From NCBI RefSeq assembly GCF_900156805.1, contig NZ_FTOQ01000015.1, positions 1-64,000 of the forward strand: a DNA stretch of 64,000 nt. The letters run 5' to 3'. This document shows positions 25,338-33,755 of this stretch, piece by piece. The stretch comes from Roseivivax lentus (GTDB lineage: Bacteria > Pseudomonadota > Alphaproteobacteria > Rhodobacterales > Rhodobacteraceae). Position 1 is the stretch's first letter. Each line of letters starts with the position of its first letter. The notes beneath the pieces are model-generated. The model ran no database searches and had not been told where the DNA came from. It saw nothing but the letters and a program-made list of their open reading frames with translations. The position numbers and the translations under genes are program-made.

Positions 25338-26312
25338 TCAGAGGGTGAAAACGGTCGAGCCGGTGGTCTTGCGCGCCTCGAGGGTGCGATGCGCCTCGGC
25401 CACGTCCTCAAGCGCGAAACGCTGGTCGATGCGAATCTTCACATCCCCCGAGACCACCTTGTCGAACAGCATCGCCGCCATCTCCTGGCAGGTCGCGTGA
25501 TCGGCGATATGCGTGAAGAGCGTCGGCCGGGTGATCTTGAGCGAGCCCTTTGCGCCCAGCTCGCCGATATTGAAGGGCGGCACCGGTCCCGACGCATTGC
25601 CGAAGGAGATCATCATGCCCAATGGCCGCAACGAGGAAAGCGAGCCCTCGAACGTGTCCTTGCCGACCGCATCCATCACTACGTGCACGCCCTTGCCGTC
25701 GGTCAGCTCCTGCACCCGCGCCGCCCAGTCGCCCTCGCGGTAATTGATGCAGGCATCCGCGCCGTGATCGAGCGCGAGCTGGCACTTCTCGTCGGTGCCC
25801 GCCGTGCCGATCAGCCGGATGCCCTCGGACTTGGCCCATTGGCAGGCGATGAGGCCCACACCGCCCGCGGCGGCGTGAAACAGCACCGTGTCGCCTTTGG
25901 CGATCGGGGTGGTGCGATGGAACAGGTATTGCGTGGTCAGGCCCTGCAGCATCATCGCGGCCCCGGTGTCGAAATCGATCTCGTCGGGCAGCTTGCAGAC
26001 CTGCGCGGCGGGCATGACGCGCGCCTCGCAATAGGCGCCCGGCGGCTGCGCGGCATAGGCCGCCCGGTCGCCTTCCTTGAGATGCGTGACGCCCTCGCCC
26101 ACCGCCTCGACGACGCCCGAAGCCTCCATGCCCAGCGCCGCGGGCAGTTTCATCGGGTAGAGACCCGTGCGCTGGTAGACGTCGATGAAGTTCAGCCCGG
26201 CCGCCTCGTGCCGGATGCGCAGCTCGCCCGGGCCGGGATCGCCGACCTCGCGATCCACGATCTTGAAGACCTCGGGTCCCCCATGTTCCTCGATGATCAC
26301 CGTCCGCGCCAT
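25338..26312 (-). CDS. NADPH:quinone oxidoreductase (MDR family), copy 1
   Basis: 324 residues. Zinc-independent medium-chain dehydrogenase/reductase: VGEAVGEGVT, FHRTTPIAKGDTVLFHAAAGGVG (nucleotide-binding GxxxG) and no structural-zinc Cys loop. Such enzymes reduce quinones or other conjugated carbonyls with NADPH. The ATG at 26312 has AAAGGGGAGACG before it and is preferred over one seven codons upstream. It is separated by a single base from the methyltransferase stop, so it is the third gene of a tight operon: quinone oxidoreductase, methyltransferase, quinone oxidoreductase. Confidence 0.88.
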   Translation of the reverse strand: MARTVIIEEHGGPEVFKIVDREVGDPGPGELRIRHEAAGLNFIDVYQRTGLYPMKLPAALGMEASGVVEAVGEGVTHLKEGDRAAYAAQPPGAYCEARVMPAAQVCKLPDEIDFDTGAAMMLQGLTTQYLFHRTTPIAKGDTVLFHAAAGGVGLIACQWAKSEGIRLIGTAGTDEKCQLALDHGADACINYREGDWAARVQELTDGKGVHVVMDAVGKDTFEGSLSSLRPLGMMISFGNASGPVPPFNIGELGAKGSLKITRPTLFTHIADHATCQEMAAMLFDKVVSGDVKIRIDQRFALEDVAEAHRTLEARKTTGSTVFTL

Positions 26313-26313
26313 G

Positions 26314-26985
26314 TCACGTCTCCCCTTTGTCATTCAGAATTTCGATCCCGACCGCCTGTTCGGAAAAAGCCAGGAACCGGTATGCGTCTTCAGCTAGCAC
26401 CTCTTGCATCGCTTTCCATTCGTGATGGCGCCAGCCGGGATAGCCGTAAAGCTCGTCGAACAGCACCACGCTGCCCGCCCTGAGCCGCGGGCGTAGCGCC
26501 CCGAGCACGAAGCGCGTGGGCGTGTAGGTGTCGAGATCGAGATGCGCGAAGGTGACCTGCGCCTCCGGGTGCCGCGCCAGCCAGTCCGGCACGGTATCCT
26601 GCACCCAGCCCTTCACCAGCGCCACGTTTTCCGCCACCTCCGGCAACTGGCCCTTCAGCGTGAAGCGCCCGGCCTGCCCGCCCTTGGCATGGCCGGTCCA
26701 GTCCTCTTCCAGCCCCTCGAAACTGTCGAAACCCCAGATCGTCGTGTCCGGAAGCTGCTTGGCGAAGAGATTCACGCCATGGCCGCGCCAGACCCCGAAC
26801 TCCGCGAAGAGCCCCCCGGTGCCGTGCCGCGCCACCGCGCGGGACAGGCAATATTTTCGGATCTGGCGCTTTTCGGGAAACAGCATGGCCCCCGACATCG
26901 CCTCCCGGAACGTCTCGAAACTGTCCTGCACGGACCACTCGACCAGCAGATCGAGCGGCGAGCGCCGGGGCGCCTCGTCAGACAT
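26314..26985 (-). CDS. TylF/MycF-type O-methyltransferase
   Basis: 223 residues. The SAM site GGLFAEFGVWRGHGVN, WGFDSFEGL, and later FAHLDLDTYTPT and FDELYGYPGW match the TylF (macrocin O-methyltransferase) family, with the metal-binding DxD. They methylate hydroxyls of sugars or polyketides with SAM. The start (26985) overlaps the upstream quinone oxidoreductase gene by 8 bases. No macrolide genes are nearby; many environmental members act on unknown glycans or fatty-acyl products. Its place between two quinone oxidoreductases is unusual. Confidence 0.8.
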   Translation of the reverse strand: MSDEAPRRSPLDLLVEWSVQDSFETFREAMSGAMLFPEKRQIRKYCLSRAVARHGTGGLFAEFGVWRGHGVNLFAKQLPDTTIWGFDSFEGLEEDWTGHAKGGQAGRFTLKGQLPEVAENVALVKGWVQDTVPDWLARHPEAQVTFAHLDLDTYTPTRFVLGALRPRLRAGSVVLFDELYGYPGWRHHEWKAMQEVLAEDAYRFLAFSEQAVGIEILNDKGET

Positions 26986-27973
26986 CGCCGCCGCCGACCG
27001 CGAGGACGATCTTGCCGATATGGGTCGAGCCCTCCATCCGCGCATGGGCCGAGGCCGCGGCCTCCAGCGGAAACTCCGAATCCATCACCGGCCCGATCCG
27101 GCCCGCCGCCAGCAGCGGCCAGACATGCGCGCGCAGCGCCTCGGCGATCCGCGCCTTCGCGAGGTCCGATTGCGGACGCAGGGTCGAGCCGGTGATGGTC
27201 AGCCGCCGCGTCATCACCTGCACGAAGTTCATCTCGAGCTTGGGACTGTCGAGAAAGGCGATCTGCACCAGCCGCCCGTCATCGGCCAGCGCCTTGATGT
27301 TGCGCGGGATGTAGGAGCCGCCCACCATGTCGAGGATCAGATGCGCCCCGCCCTCGGCGCGCAACACCGCGACAAAATCCTCCTCGCGGTAATTGATCGC
27401 GCGTTCGGCCCCGAGATCGAGGCATGCCTGGCATTTCTCGGCCGATCCGGCGGTCGCGAAGACCCGCGCGCCGAATTGCGCGGCGAGTTGGATCGCCGTG
27501 GTGCCGATCCCGGACGAGCCGCCATGGACGAGGAACCGCTCGCCGCCCTGCAAACCGCCGCGCTGGAAGACGTTGGACCAGACAGTGAAGAAGGTCTCGG
27601 GCAGACAGGCGGCTTCCTTCAGGCCCATCCCCTCGGGCACCGGCAGGCAATGGGCGGCCTGCGTGACCGCGTATTCCGCGTAGCCGCCCCCGGGCAGCAG
27701 CGCGCAGACCTTGTCGCACAGGGCCACGCCCGCGACACCGGGGCCCATCGCCACCACCTCTCCCGAAGCCTCGAGCCCCGGCAGGTCCGAGGCATCGGGC
27801 GGCGGATCGTAGAGCCCGGCGCGCTGCAGGGCGTCGGGCCGGTTCACGCCGGCATAGGCGATGCGCAACAGGACCTGTCCGTGCCCGGGTTCGGGGATGG
27901 CGCGCGTGACCGGGGTCAGCACCTCCGGCCCGCCCGGCTTCGCGATTTCGACTGCGCGCATCGTTTCCGTCAT
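26978..27973 (-). CDS. NAD(P)H:quinone oxidoreductase (MDR family), copy 2
   Basis: 331 residues, TIGR02824-like group. Features are LLRIAYAGVNRPDALQRAGL near residue 40, GGERFLVHGGSSGIGTTAIQ (cofactor) and RRLTITGSTLRPQS. It reduces quinone-type substrates with NADPH in the cytoplasm. GGGAG is 8 bases before the chosen ATG. The 3' end overlaps the TylF-type gene. It is only distantly related to copy 1 at 25338-26312; the two are not a recent duplication. Confidence 0.87.
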   Translation of the reverse strand: MTETMRAVEIAKPGGPEVLTPVTRAIPEPGHGQVLLRIAYAGVNRPDALQRAGLYDPPPDASDLPGLEASGEVVAMGPGVAGVALCDKVCALLPGGGYAEYAVTQAAHCLPVPEGMGLKEAACLPETFFTVWSNVFQRGGLQGGERFLVHGGSSGIGTTAIQLAAQFGARVFATAGSAEKCQACLDLGAERAINYREEDFVAVLRAEGGAHLILDMVGGSYIPRNIKALADDGRLVQIAFLDSPKLEMNFVQVMTRRLTITGSTLRPQSDLAKARIAEALRAHVWPLLAAGRIGPVMDSEFPLEAAASAHARMEGSTHIGKIVLAVGGGDV

Positions 27974-28076
27974 CGTCGTCTCCCGTCGGTACGCGCAGAC
28001 CTTGGCCCCTGCCCGCGCCGGAGACAAGCCGCAGCAGGGCGATTGCCACCGCGCGCGGCTCCGCTAGAAAGGCTCC

Positions 28077-28409
28077 ATGATGATGCTGTCCTTCGCCGCC
28101 AATCTTGCCGTCGCCGCCGCCGTGCTGGGCGCGCTCTGGCGCGATCTGCCCAGGATGACCCGCGCGCTCGGCCCCGACGGCGCGTCCCGGCGGCTTCTGG
28201 CGGCGATATTGGCGACGCTGGCCTGCGCCTCCATCGCGGGGCTGGCGCGGCCCGACAAGGCCGCCGAGATCGCGCATACGCTCTTTCCGCTGCAGATCCT
28301 CGCCACGCTCATTGCGCTGCCCCTGCTCGGGCTGCGGGCCCGCGCGGCGCAGGTCGCGGGCCTGCTCGCGCTCCTGCATCTCGGGACGATGGTGACGCTT
28401 TACAGCTGA
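28077..28409 (+). CDS. Small hydrophobic membrane protein, unknown function
   Basis: 110 residues, starting at the first of three tandem ATGs, with three or four predicted membrane helices (about residues 3-20, 40-58, 68-84, 90-106). It contains a charged loop round residues 21-38 and no recognised motif. It runs convergent to the COQ9 gene and overlaps its 3' end by 10 bases. Coding is supported by hydrophobic pattern and codon bias, not by a known family. Confidence 0.55.
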   Translation: MMMLSFAANLAVAAAVLGALWRDLPRMTRALGPDGASRRLLAAILATLACASIAGLARPDKAAEIAHTLFPLQILATLIALPLLGLRARAAQVAGLLALLHLGTMVTLYS

Positions 28410-29086
28410 GCGCCCGGCGCCTGCTGACCCGGCACGTCGTCGCGGCGCTTCGGCGGCTTGATCGAGGCGGCGAGATGCGCGGGCCCGGCCATCAGCTTCG
28501 ACAGGACCGGATTGTCGCGGAAGACCGCCTTCGCCTTCTCGATGGCCATCACGTCGTTGATGCGGCGGTCGAGAAATTCCCAGGTCGCCTGATTGTCGAT
28601 CGAATCGTCGCCCAGCCAGAACAGCACCGTGGCCGAGTAGACCCCCGAAAGCGTCGCGCGCTTGGTGTACCAGTTGAGATCGTCCGACGTGTCGCCCAGC
28701 GCGGTCCAGATCGCATCCGCCGTGCCCCAGATCGCCCGTGCCCCGTCGGGCGCATAGGGCGGCAGCGAGAAGAGCGTGGTGCCCCGGCGCACCGCCTCGC
28801 GGTCCTCGGCGACCTCGATGCGGGTGCGGACCGCGAAAGCCACCTTGTCGCGAAAGCGCATGCCCGAGAGGTCCGCCTGTTTCAGCCGGGCCACCATCTG
28901 CGCGTCGCCCCGGCGGTGAAACGCCAGTGCGAGATCCACCGCGCCGCGTGGAAAGAGCGCCTTGGCGACGGTCGGCGAGACCTCCGCATCGGCGATGGCG
29001 GCGCGGAACGTGGTCTCGGTCCAGCCGTCGAAGGGAACGTGCATCAGCGCCGCGTCGATCAGTTTTTCGGTCGGATCGTCTTGCAT
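28400..29086 (-). CDS. COQ9-family protein
   Basis: 228 residues, helical throughout. The N-terminal TetR-like helices (EKLIDAALMHVPFDGWTETTFRAA) and the C-terminal COQ9 segment (WYTKRATLSGVYSATVLFW, DDSIDNQATWEFLDRRI) identify it. COQ9 binds lipids and helps COQ7 in ubiquinone synthesis; the bacterial role is similar but less well studied. The ATG at 29086 has GGAG ten bases upstream. It is divergent from rpsU across a 113-base control region, the arrangement seen in Rhodobacterales. A ubiquinone link with the nearby quinone oxidoreductases is tempting but not shown. Confidence 0.88.
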   Translation of the reverse strand: MQDDPTEKLIDAALMHVPFDGWTETTFRAAIADAEVSPTVAKALFPRGAVDLALAFHRRGDAQMVARLKQADLSGMRFRDKVAFAVRTRIEVAEDREAVRRGTTLFSLPPYAPDGARAIWGTADAIWTALGDTSDDLNWYTKRATLSGVYSATVLFWLGDDSIDNQATWEFLDRRINDVMAIEKAKAVFRDNPVLSKLMAGPAHLAASIKPPKRRDDVPGQQAPGAQL

Positions 29087-29119
29087 GAAACGGGGTCTCC
29101 CGGCTGGTTGCGTGTCCTC

Positions 29120-29148
29120 TGGACAAGGTAGGGTCGCTTTGCTATACG
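29120..29148 (+). promoter_or_regulatory. Promoter of rpsU
   Basis: -35 TGGACA (29120-29125), spacer of 17, -10 TATACG (29143-29148). Five of six and four of six consensus bases match. Start codon 51 bases downstream of the -10. Confidence 0.7.
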
Positions 29149-29199
29149 GCCACCTCCTGCAAATATTGCAACTCAATCTAGGAAGGTGGTGACAACCAC

Positions 29200-29406
29200 A
29201 TGCAGGTTAGTGTTCGCGACAACAACGTCGATCAGGCGCTTCGTGCCCTGAAAAAGAAGCTGCAGCGCGAGGGCGTGTTCCGTGAAATGAAGCTTCGGCA
29301 GCATTTCGAGAAACCGTCCGAGAAAAAAGCGCGCGAGAAGGCTGAAGCGATCCGCCGTGCGCGCAAGCTGGCGCGCAAGAAGGCGCAGCGCGAAGGCATG
29401 ATGTAA
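29200..29406 (+). CDS. rpsU: Ribosomal protein bS21
   Basis: 68 residues, full length: [20 protein letters not shown], then a Lys/Arg-rich helix ending KKAQREGMM. It is part of the 30S subunit and helps start translation. Monocistronic, with its own promoter and a stem-loop terminator at 29447. Divergent from COQ9. Confidence 0.97.
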   Translation: MQVSVRDNNVDQALRALKKKLQREGVFREMKLRQHFEKPSEKKAREKAEAIRRARKLARKKAQREGMM

Positions 29407-29446
29407 GCTTTTGGACACTGGGCGGCGCAAGCCGCCGGTTCAGACG

Positions 29447-29483
29447 ACCCCCGTCGGTACACCCGGTCGGGGGTTTGTCGTTT
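29447..29483 (+). terminator. Terminator of rpsU
   Basis: ACCCCCG (29447-29453) pairs with CGGGGGT (29468-29474), followed by TTTGTCGTTT. Confidence 0.75.
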
Positions 29484-29574
29484 CCGGGGTCATTGTTTTC
29501 GCGCGTCGGGTCCTGTGAAGGGCCGATGCGCGGGTTGATCCCGGGATCGGATCGACGCGTTCCGCGCCGATCCG

Positions 29575-29626
29575 CTGGGGGCGCTGCCCCCAGACCCCCG
29601 GAGGTATTTCTGGTCCGATCGTGAGG
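29575..29626 (+). repeat. Dispersed intergenic element, type B copy 1
   Basis: A perfect hairpin (CTGGGGGC, loop GCT, GCCCCCAG, 29575-29593) is followed by CCCCCGGAGGTATTTC and TGGTCCGATCGTGAGG. The tail is shared with 35335-35370 (inverted) and 53475-53508. Confidence 0.65.
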
Positions 29627-29666
29627 GGGGCCGCGCTGGGGTCGCGCGGGTCGCGCATTTGGGGGA

Positions 29667-31259
29667 TCAGCGCGCGGCCGCCAAAATCATGTCCGCGGCT
29701 TTCTCGGCGATCATGACCGTGGGCGCGTTGGTATTGCCCGAGGTGATGGTCGGCATGACGCTTGCATCGACGACCCGGAGGCCTCCGATCCCGCGCATCC
29801 TGAGCGTGCCGTCCAGCGGGGCGGCATCGTCGGTGCCCATGCGCACGGTGCCCACCGGGTGGAAGATCGTGGTGCCGATATCGCCTGCGGCGCGGGCGAG
29901 GTCTTCGTCGCTTTCGGCGCTCACCCCCGGCCTCATCTCCTCGGGCGCGTAATGCGCGAGCCCGGGCTGCGCCATGATGCGGCGCGTGAACCGGATCGCG
30001 TCGGCGGCCGTGCGGCGGTCACCCTCGGTCGAAAGGTAGTTCGGCGCGATCTCGGGTGCCGCGCGGAAATCGGGACTGGTGAGCCGCACCTCGCCGCGGG
30101 ATTCGGGGCGCAGGTTGCAGACGCTCGCGGTCATGGCCGGGAAATCGTGCAGCGGCTCCCCGAAGGCCCCGAGCGACAGGGGCTGCACATGGTATTCCAG
30201 ATCCGGCGTGGCGAGATCGGGCCGGGACTTGGCGAAGGCCCCGAGTTGCGAGGGGGCCATCGACATCGGGCCCGAGCGGGTGAGCGCGTATTCGAGCCCG
30301 ATCCTGGCCTTGCCCCAGAGGGTGCTGGCGAGCGTGTTGAGCGTCTTCGCGTCCTTGAGTTTCCAGGCGCAGCGTATCTGCAGATGGTCCTGCAGATTGC
30401 CGCCGATCGCGGGCATGTCGCGAGCCACCGCGATGCCGTGCTGCGCAAGATGCTCGGCCGGGCCGATGCCGGAGAGCTGCAGGATGTGCGGCGAGCCGAT
30501 GGCCCCGGCACAGAGGATCACCTCGGCCCGCGCCGTGGCGGTGCATTCGGTGCCGTTCTGCTCGAAGACGACACCTTTGGCGCGGCCACTCTCGAGCGTC
30601 AGCCGCTTGACCTGCGCGTCGGTCTCGACCCGGAGACGGCCTTCGGGCGCGCCTTTGAGGAAGGCTTTCGCCATGGACACGCGCCAGCCGCGCTTCTGGC
30701 TCACGCGGAAATAGCTCACCCCTTCGTTGTTGCCGGTGTTGAAATCGTCGACCTTGGGGATGCCCGCTTGCGATGCGGCCTCCATCCAGTCGTCGAGCAC
30801 TTTCCAGGACAGGCGCTGGTTCTCGATCCGCCAGGGGCCGCCCGCGCCGTGATGGGCGCTTTCGCCGTCGACGTAATCCTCGCTGCGCTTGAAATAGGGC
30901 AGCACGTCGTCCCAGCCCCAGCCCGCAAGGCCCATCTGCCGCCAGCCGTCGTAATCGGCAGCCTGCCCGCGCAGGTAGAGCATGCCGTTGATCGCCGAGC
31001 AGCCGCCGAGGATGCGCCCGCGCGGATAGAGCAGCGACCGGCCGTTGAGCCCCGGCTCTTCGCGGGTCTTGAACATCCAGTCGGTGCGCGGATTGCCGAT
31101 GCAGTAGAGATAGCCCATCGGGATATGCACCCAATGGTAATTGTCGCGCCCGCCCGCTTCGAGAAGGGTCACCCGGTGCCCGGCATCGGCGAGCCTGCGC
31201 GCCACGACGCAGCCCGCGCTGCCGGCCCCCACGACGATGTAATCCGTCTCGATCCGCAT
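29667..31259 (-). CDS. GMC-family FAD oxidoreductase, choline dehydrogenase-like
   Basis: 530 residues. The dinucleotide motif VVGAGSAGCVVARRL begins the protein; GMC signatures GRILGGCSAINGMLYLRG and GAIGSPHILQLSGIG follow, and HPVGTVRMG and TSGNTNAP near the end carry the active-site His and Asn. These enzymes oxidise alcohols (for example choline) and pass electrons to the chain. It is downstream of a BCCT transporter in the same direction, which fits choline or another quaternary-amine or sulfonium alcohol. No betaine aldehyde dehydrogenase or BetI is next to it, so the substrate is not settled and I give no symbol. Confidence 0.87.
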   Translation of the reverse strand: MRIETDYIVVGAGSAGCVVARRLADAGHRVTLLEAGGRDNYHWVHIPMGYLYCIGNPRTDWMFKTREEPGLNGRSLLYPRGRILGGCSAINGMLYLRGQAADYDGWRQMGLAGWGWDDVLPYFKRSEDYVDGESAHHGAGGPWRIENQRLSWKVLDDWMEAASQAGIPKVDDFNTGNNEGVSYFRVSQKRGWRVSMAKAFLKGAPEGRLRVETDAQVKRLTLESGRAKGVVFEQNGTECTATARAEVILCAGAIGSPHILQLSGIGPAEHLAQHGIAVARDMPAIGGNLQDHLQIRCAWKLKDAKTLNTLASTLWGKARIGLEYALTRSGPMSMAPSQLGAFAKSRPDLATPDLEYHVQPLSLGAFGEPLHDFPAMTASVCNLRPESRGEVRLTSPDFRAAPEIAPNYLSTEGDRRTAADAIRFTRRIMAQPGLAHYAPEEMRPGVSAESDEDLARAAGDIGTTIFHPVGTVRMGTDDAAPLDGTLRMRGIGGLRVVDASVMPTITSGNTNAPTVMIAEKAADMILAAAR

Positions 31260-31319
31260 CTCGTTCCCCCCCGAAGCCTCTGACGCGAGAAGTGCCGGAT
31301 CGGGGCTTCGGATACAAGG

Positions 31320-31349
31320 GCGCCCCCGAACCGACGGGCTCGGGGGCGC
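31320..31349 (-). other. Stem-loop between BCCT and GMC genes
   Basis: GCGCCCCCGA (31320-31329) pairs exactly with TCGGGGGCGC (31340-31349) round a 10-base loop. Only a weak T-rich stretch follows on the minus strand, so it may attenuate rather than end transcription. Confidence 0.5.
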
Positions 31350-31374
31350 TGTGGCATCGCCGGGTCGAGCGCGT

Positions 31375-33033
31375 CTACTCTGCGGGGACCGGGCGCACGC
31401 CGGGCGGCGGGGTCGGGTCCGCGCCGTAAAGCTCGCCCGGCAACTCCGGCGGCATGGCGTGGTCGGCCTCGTCGTCGTTGCGGTAACGCTGGTTGTGGCG
31501 ATAGACCATCAGCGGATCCCAGCTCAGCGCCTTGAAGAGGCCGATCAGGATCAGGAAGATCACCACCGCGAACGGAAAGCCCGCGACCACCGCGGCGGCC
31601 TGCAGCGCCGAAAGGCCACCTGCAAGGAGCAGGACCGAGGCCACCGCGCCTTCGGATATGGCCCAAAAGATCCGCTGCACCTTGGGCGGGTTCGGATCGC
31701 CGCCCGCGGTCAGCATGTCGATCACGAAGGAGCCCGAATCCGAGGAGGTGACGAACCACAGGACAATGAGGATGATCGCGAAGCCCGACATCAGGTCGGC
31801 CGCCGGGAAGTAATCCAGCAGGGCGAACATCGCGTCGCCATAGGCGTTCTGCGTGGCCTCCACCAGCGTCCGGTCACCGCCGAGCGAGATGTTCAGGGCG
31901 GTGCCGCCGAAGGCGCAGAACCAGAAGAACATGATGGAGGAGGGGATCAGCATCACGCCGATCAGGAACTCCCGGATGGTGCGGCCCCGGCTGATGCGGG
32001 CCACAAACACGCCGACGAAGGGGGCCCAGCTGACCCACCAGGCCCAGTAGAAGATCGTCCAGCTGTTCTGCCAGGTGCCGCCCTCGGTCCAGGCCTCGGA
32101 CCAGGTGCCCCAGGAGACGATATCGCGCACATAGGCCCCGTAGCTCTGCACGAAGGTGTCGAAGATGAAGAGCGTCGGCCCGACGATCAGCATGAAGATC
32201 AGGAAGACGACGCTGAGCAGGATATTGAGGCTCGACAGCCGCTTGATCCCGCCATCGAGACCCGCGACCACAGACACGGTCGCCATCGCCGTGATCACGG
32301 CGATGATCGCGATCTGGACATAGGCGCTCTGGCCGATGCCGAAGACCTCGCCGAGGCCGGAATTGATCTGCAGCGCCCCGAGGCCCAGCGAGGTGACGAT
32401 GCCGAACATCGTCCCGAAGACCGCGAGGATGTCCACCACGTCGCCCCAGAAGCCGAAGATCCGGTCCCCGAGGATCGGGTAGAGCGCCGAGCGGATGGTC
32501 AGCGGCAGGCCCTTGCGGAAGTGGAAATAGGCAAGGCTCAGCGCGACGATGGCGTAGATGGCCCAGGCGTGAAAGCCCCAGTGCAGGAAGGAGATCGTCA
32601 TCGCCTGCTTGGCCGCGGCCTCGGTCTCCGCCTCGCCCATCGGGGGCGCGAAGTAATGGTAGATGGGCTCCGCCGCGCCCCAGTAGATCAGGCCGATGCC
32701 GATGCCCGCCGAAAACAGCATCGCGACCCAGGAAAACAGGTCATAGGCGGGTGTTTCGTTCATCCGGCCGAGCCGGATATCGCCGAACTTGCCGAAGGCG
32801 AGGTAGACCGTGGCGATCAGCAGAATGTTCACCAGCGCGATCATCGCCCAGCCGAAGGTGCCGGCGAGCCAGCTTTGCATGGAGTTGAAGACCGCTCCCG
32901 CGGTCTCGCTGAACGCGGCACCGAGAATGATGAAGCTCAGGATAAGGACGGCCGAGGTCGAGAAGACGCGCCTGTTGACCTTGGGAAAGAACAGCAATCT
33001 TTCCTGGTTCATCTTGTCCATGTGATCGTTCAT
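31375..33033 (-). CDS. BCCT-family betaine/choline/carnitine transporter
   Basis: 552 residues with twelve predicted membrane helices. GIGIGLIYWGAAEPIYHY is the BCCT glycine-rich motif, and FYWAWWVSWAPFVGVFVARISRGRTIR is the Trp-rich segment that binds the trimethylammonium group. These carriers take up glycine betaine, choline, carnitine or DMSP with Na+ or H+. The C-terminal tail is short and hydrophilic, without the long osmosensing extension. Same direction as the GMC gene with a 115-base gap holding a stem-loop. A low-salt or catabolic role is possible; the substrate is not decided. Confidence 0.92.
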   Translation of the reverse strand: MNDHMDKMNQERLLFFPKVNRRVFSTSAVLILSFIILGAAFSETAGAVFNSMQSWLAGTFGWAMIALVNILLIATVYLAFGKFGDIRLGRMNETPAYDLFSWVAMLFSAGIGIGLIYWGAAEPIYHYFAPPMGEAETEAAAKQAMTISFLHWGFHAWAIYAIVALSLAYFHFRKGLPLTIRSALYPILGDRIFGFWGDVVDILAVFGTMFGIVTSLGLGALQINSGLGEVFGIGQSAYVQIAIIAVITAMATVSVVAGLDGGIKRLSSLNILLSVVFLIFMLIVGPTLFIFDTFVQSYGAYVRDIVSWGTWSEAWTEGGTWQNSWTIFYWAWWVSWAPFVGVFVARISRGRTIREFLIGVMLIPSSIMFFWFCAFGGTALNISLGGDRTLVEATQNAYGDAMFALLDYFPAADLMSGFAIILIVLWFVTSSDSGSFVIDMLTAGGDPNPPKVQRIFWAISEGAVASVLLLAGGLSALQAAAVVAGFPFAVVIFLILIGLFKALSWDPLMVYRHNQRYRNDDEADHAMPPELPGELYGADPTPPPGVRPVPAE

Positions 33034-33162
33034 GCGCTCTCCCCTGGCTGTGTTCTCGAGGTCGCGGCACAGGCCGCACCGATCCGCGCAATGCGTGAAG
33101 GTGCAAATTGGGCGCAGATTTGAGCCACAACTCAGAGGCGTGTGGTTTGGTTCCGGACTTTT

Positions 33163-33621
33163 TCAGAGCGGCAGCGCGGTCGTCTGCGCCACGCTGCGCA
33201 GCGAGAACGAGGAATGCATCTGCGCGACGCCCGGCAGGCGCGTCAGGTAGCGGCGGTGGATCCGGGCGAAATCCTCGGTATCGGCGGCCACGATCTTTAG
33301 CAGGTAATCCGCCGTCCCGGCCATCAGGTGACATTCGAGCATGTTCGGAATGCGCCGCACCGCCGTCTCGAACTGGTCGAGGATGTCGTCCGATTGCCGC
33401 GACAGCGTGATCTCCACGAAGATGGTCGCGGGCAGGTCCAGCGCGCGGGGATCGAGCAGCGCCACGTAGCGGTCCACCACCCCCTCCTGCTCGAGGCGGG
33501 CAACCCTGCGGTGACAGGCCGAGGGCGAGAGCCCGGCCTCTTCGGCGAGATCCGCATTGGAGATACGCCCGCGTTTCTGCAGGATGCCCAGCAGGCGACG
33601 ATCTATCGTGTCAATGGACAT
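33163..33621 (-). CDS. Lrp/AsnC-family transcriptional regulator
   Basis: 152 residues: an N-terminal helix-turn-helix (IDRRLLGILQKRGRISNADLAEEAGLSPSACHRRVARLE) and a C-terminal RAM domain that binds an amino acid (LECHLMAGTADYLLKIVA). It is divergent from alanine dehydrogenase, so it most likely is its alanine-responsive activator, as AldR is in other bacteria. Several in-frame ATGs precede; 33621 starts the domain, but the Shine-Dalgarno GGGGGAG lies 12 bases off, longer than ideal. Confidence 0.88.
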   Translation of the reverse strand: MSIDTIDRRLLGILQKRGRISNADLAEEAGLSPSACHRRVARLEQEGVVDRYVALLDPRALDLPATIFVEITLSRQSDDILDQFETAVRRIPNMLECHLMAGTADYLLKIVAADTEDFARIHRRYLTRLPGVAQMHSSFSLRSVAQTTALPL

Positions 33622-33674
33622 GTTTCGAAGCATCTCCCCCGGTTTGAGCCCTTGGCGGAGGATCATTGCGCAAG

Positions 33675-33702
33675 CGCCCCGAATTTTCCAGAGATTCGGC
33701 GC
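33675..33702. promoter_or_regulatory. Dyad between lrp-type gene and ald
   Basis: CCGAAT (33679-33684) and ATTCGG (33694-33699) form an inverted repeat with GC-rich flanks (GCGC...GCGC) in the divergent promoter region. It is a plausible operator for the Lrp/AsnC-family protein. Confidence 0.4.
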
Positions 33703-33755
33703 AGACATTTCCGCTGCGCCGCGCGACACTCGGGCAAATCAGGAAGGAGTACGAG

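Noticed and set aside
31320-31349. Certain terminator between the BCCT and GMC genes
   Set aside because: Perfect stem but no strong T run; kept only as a stem-loop.
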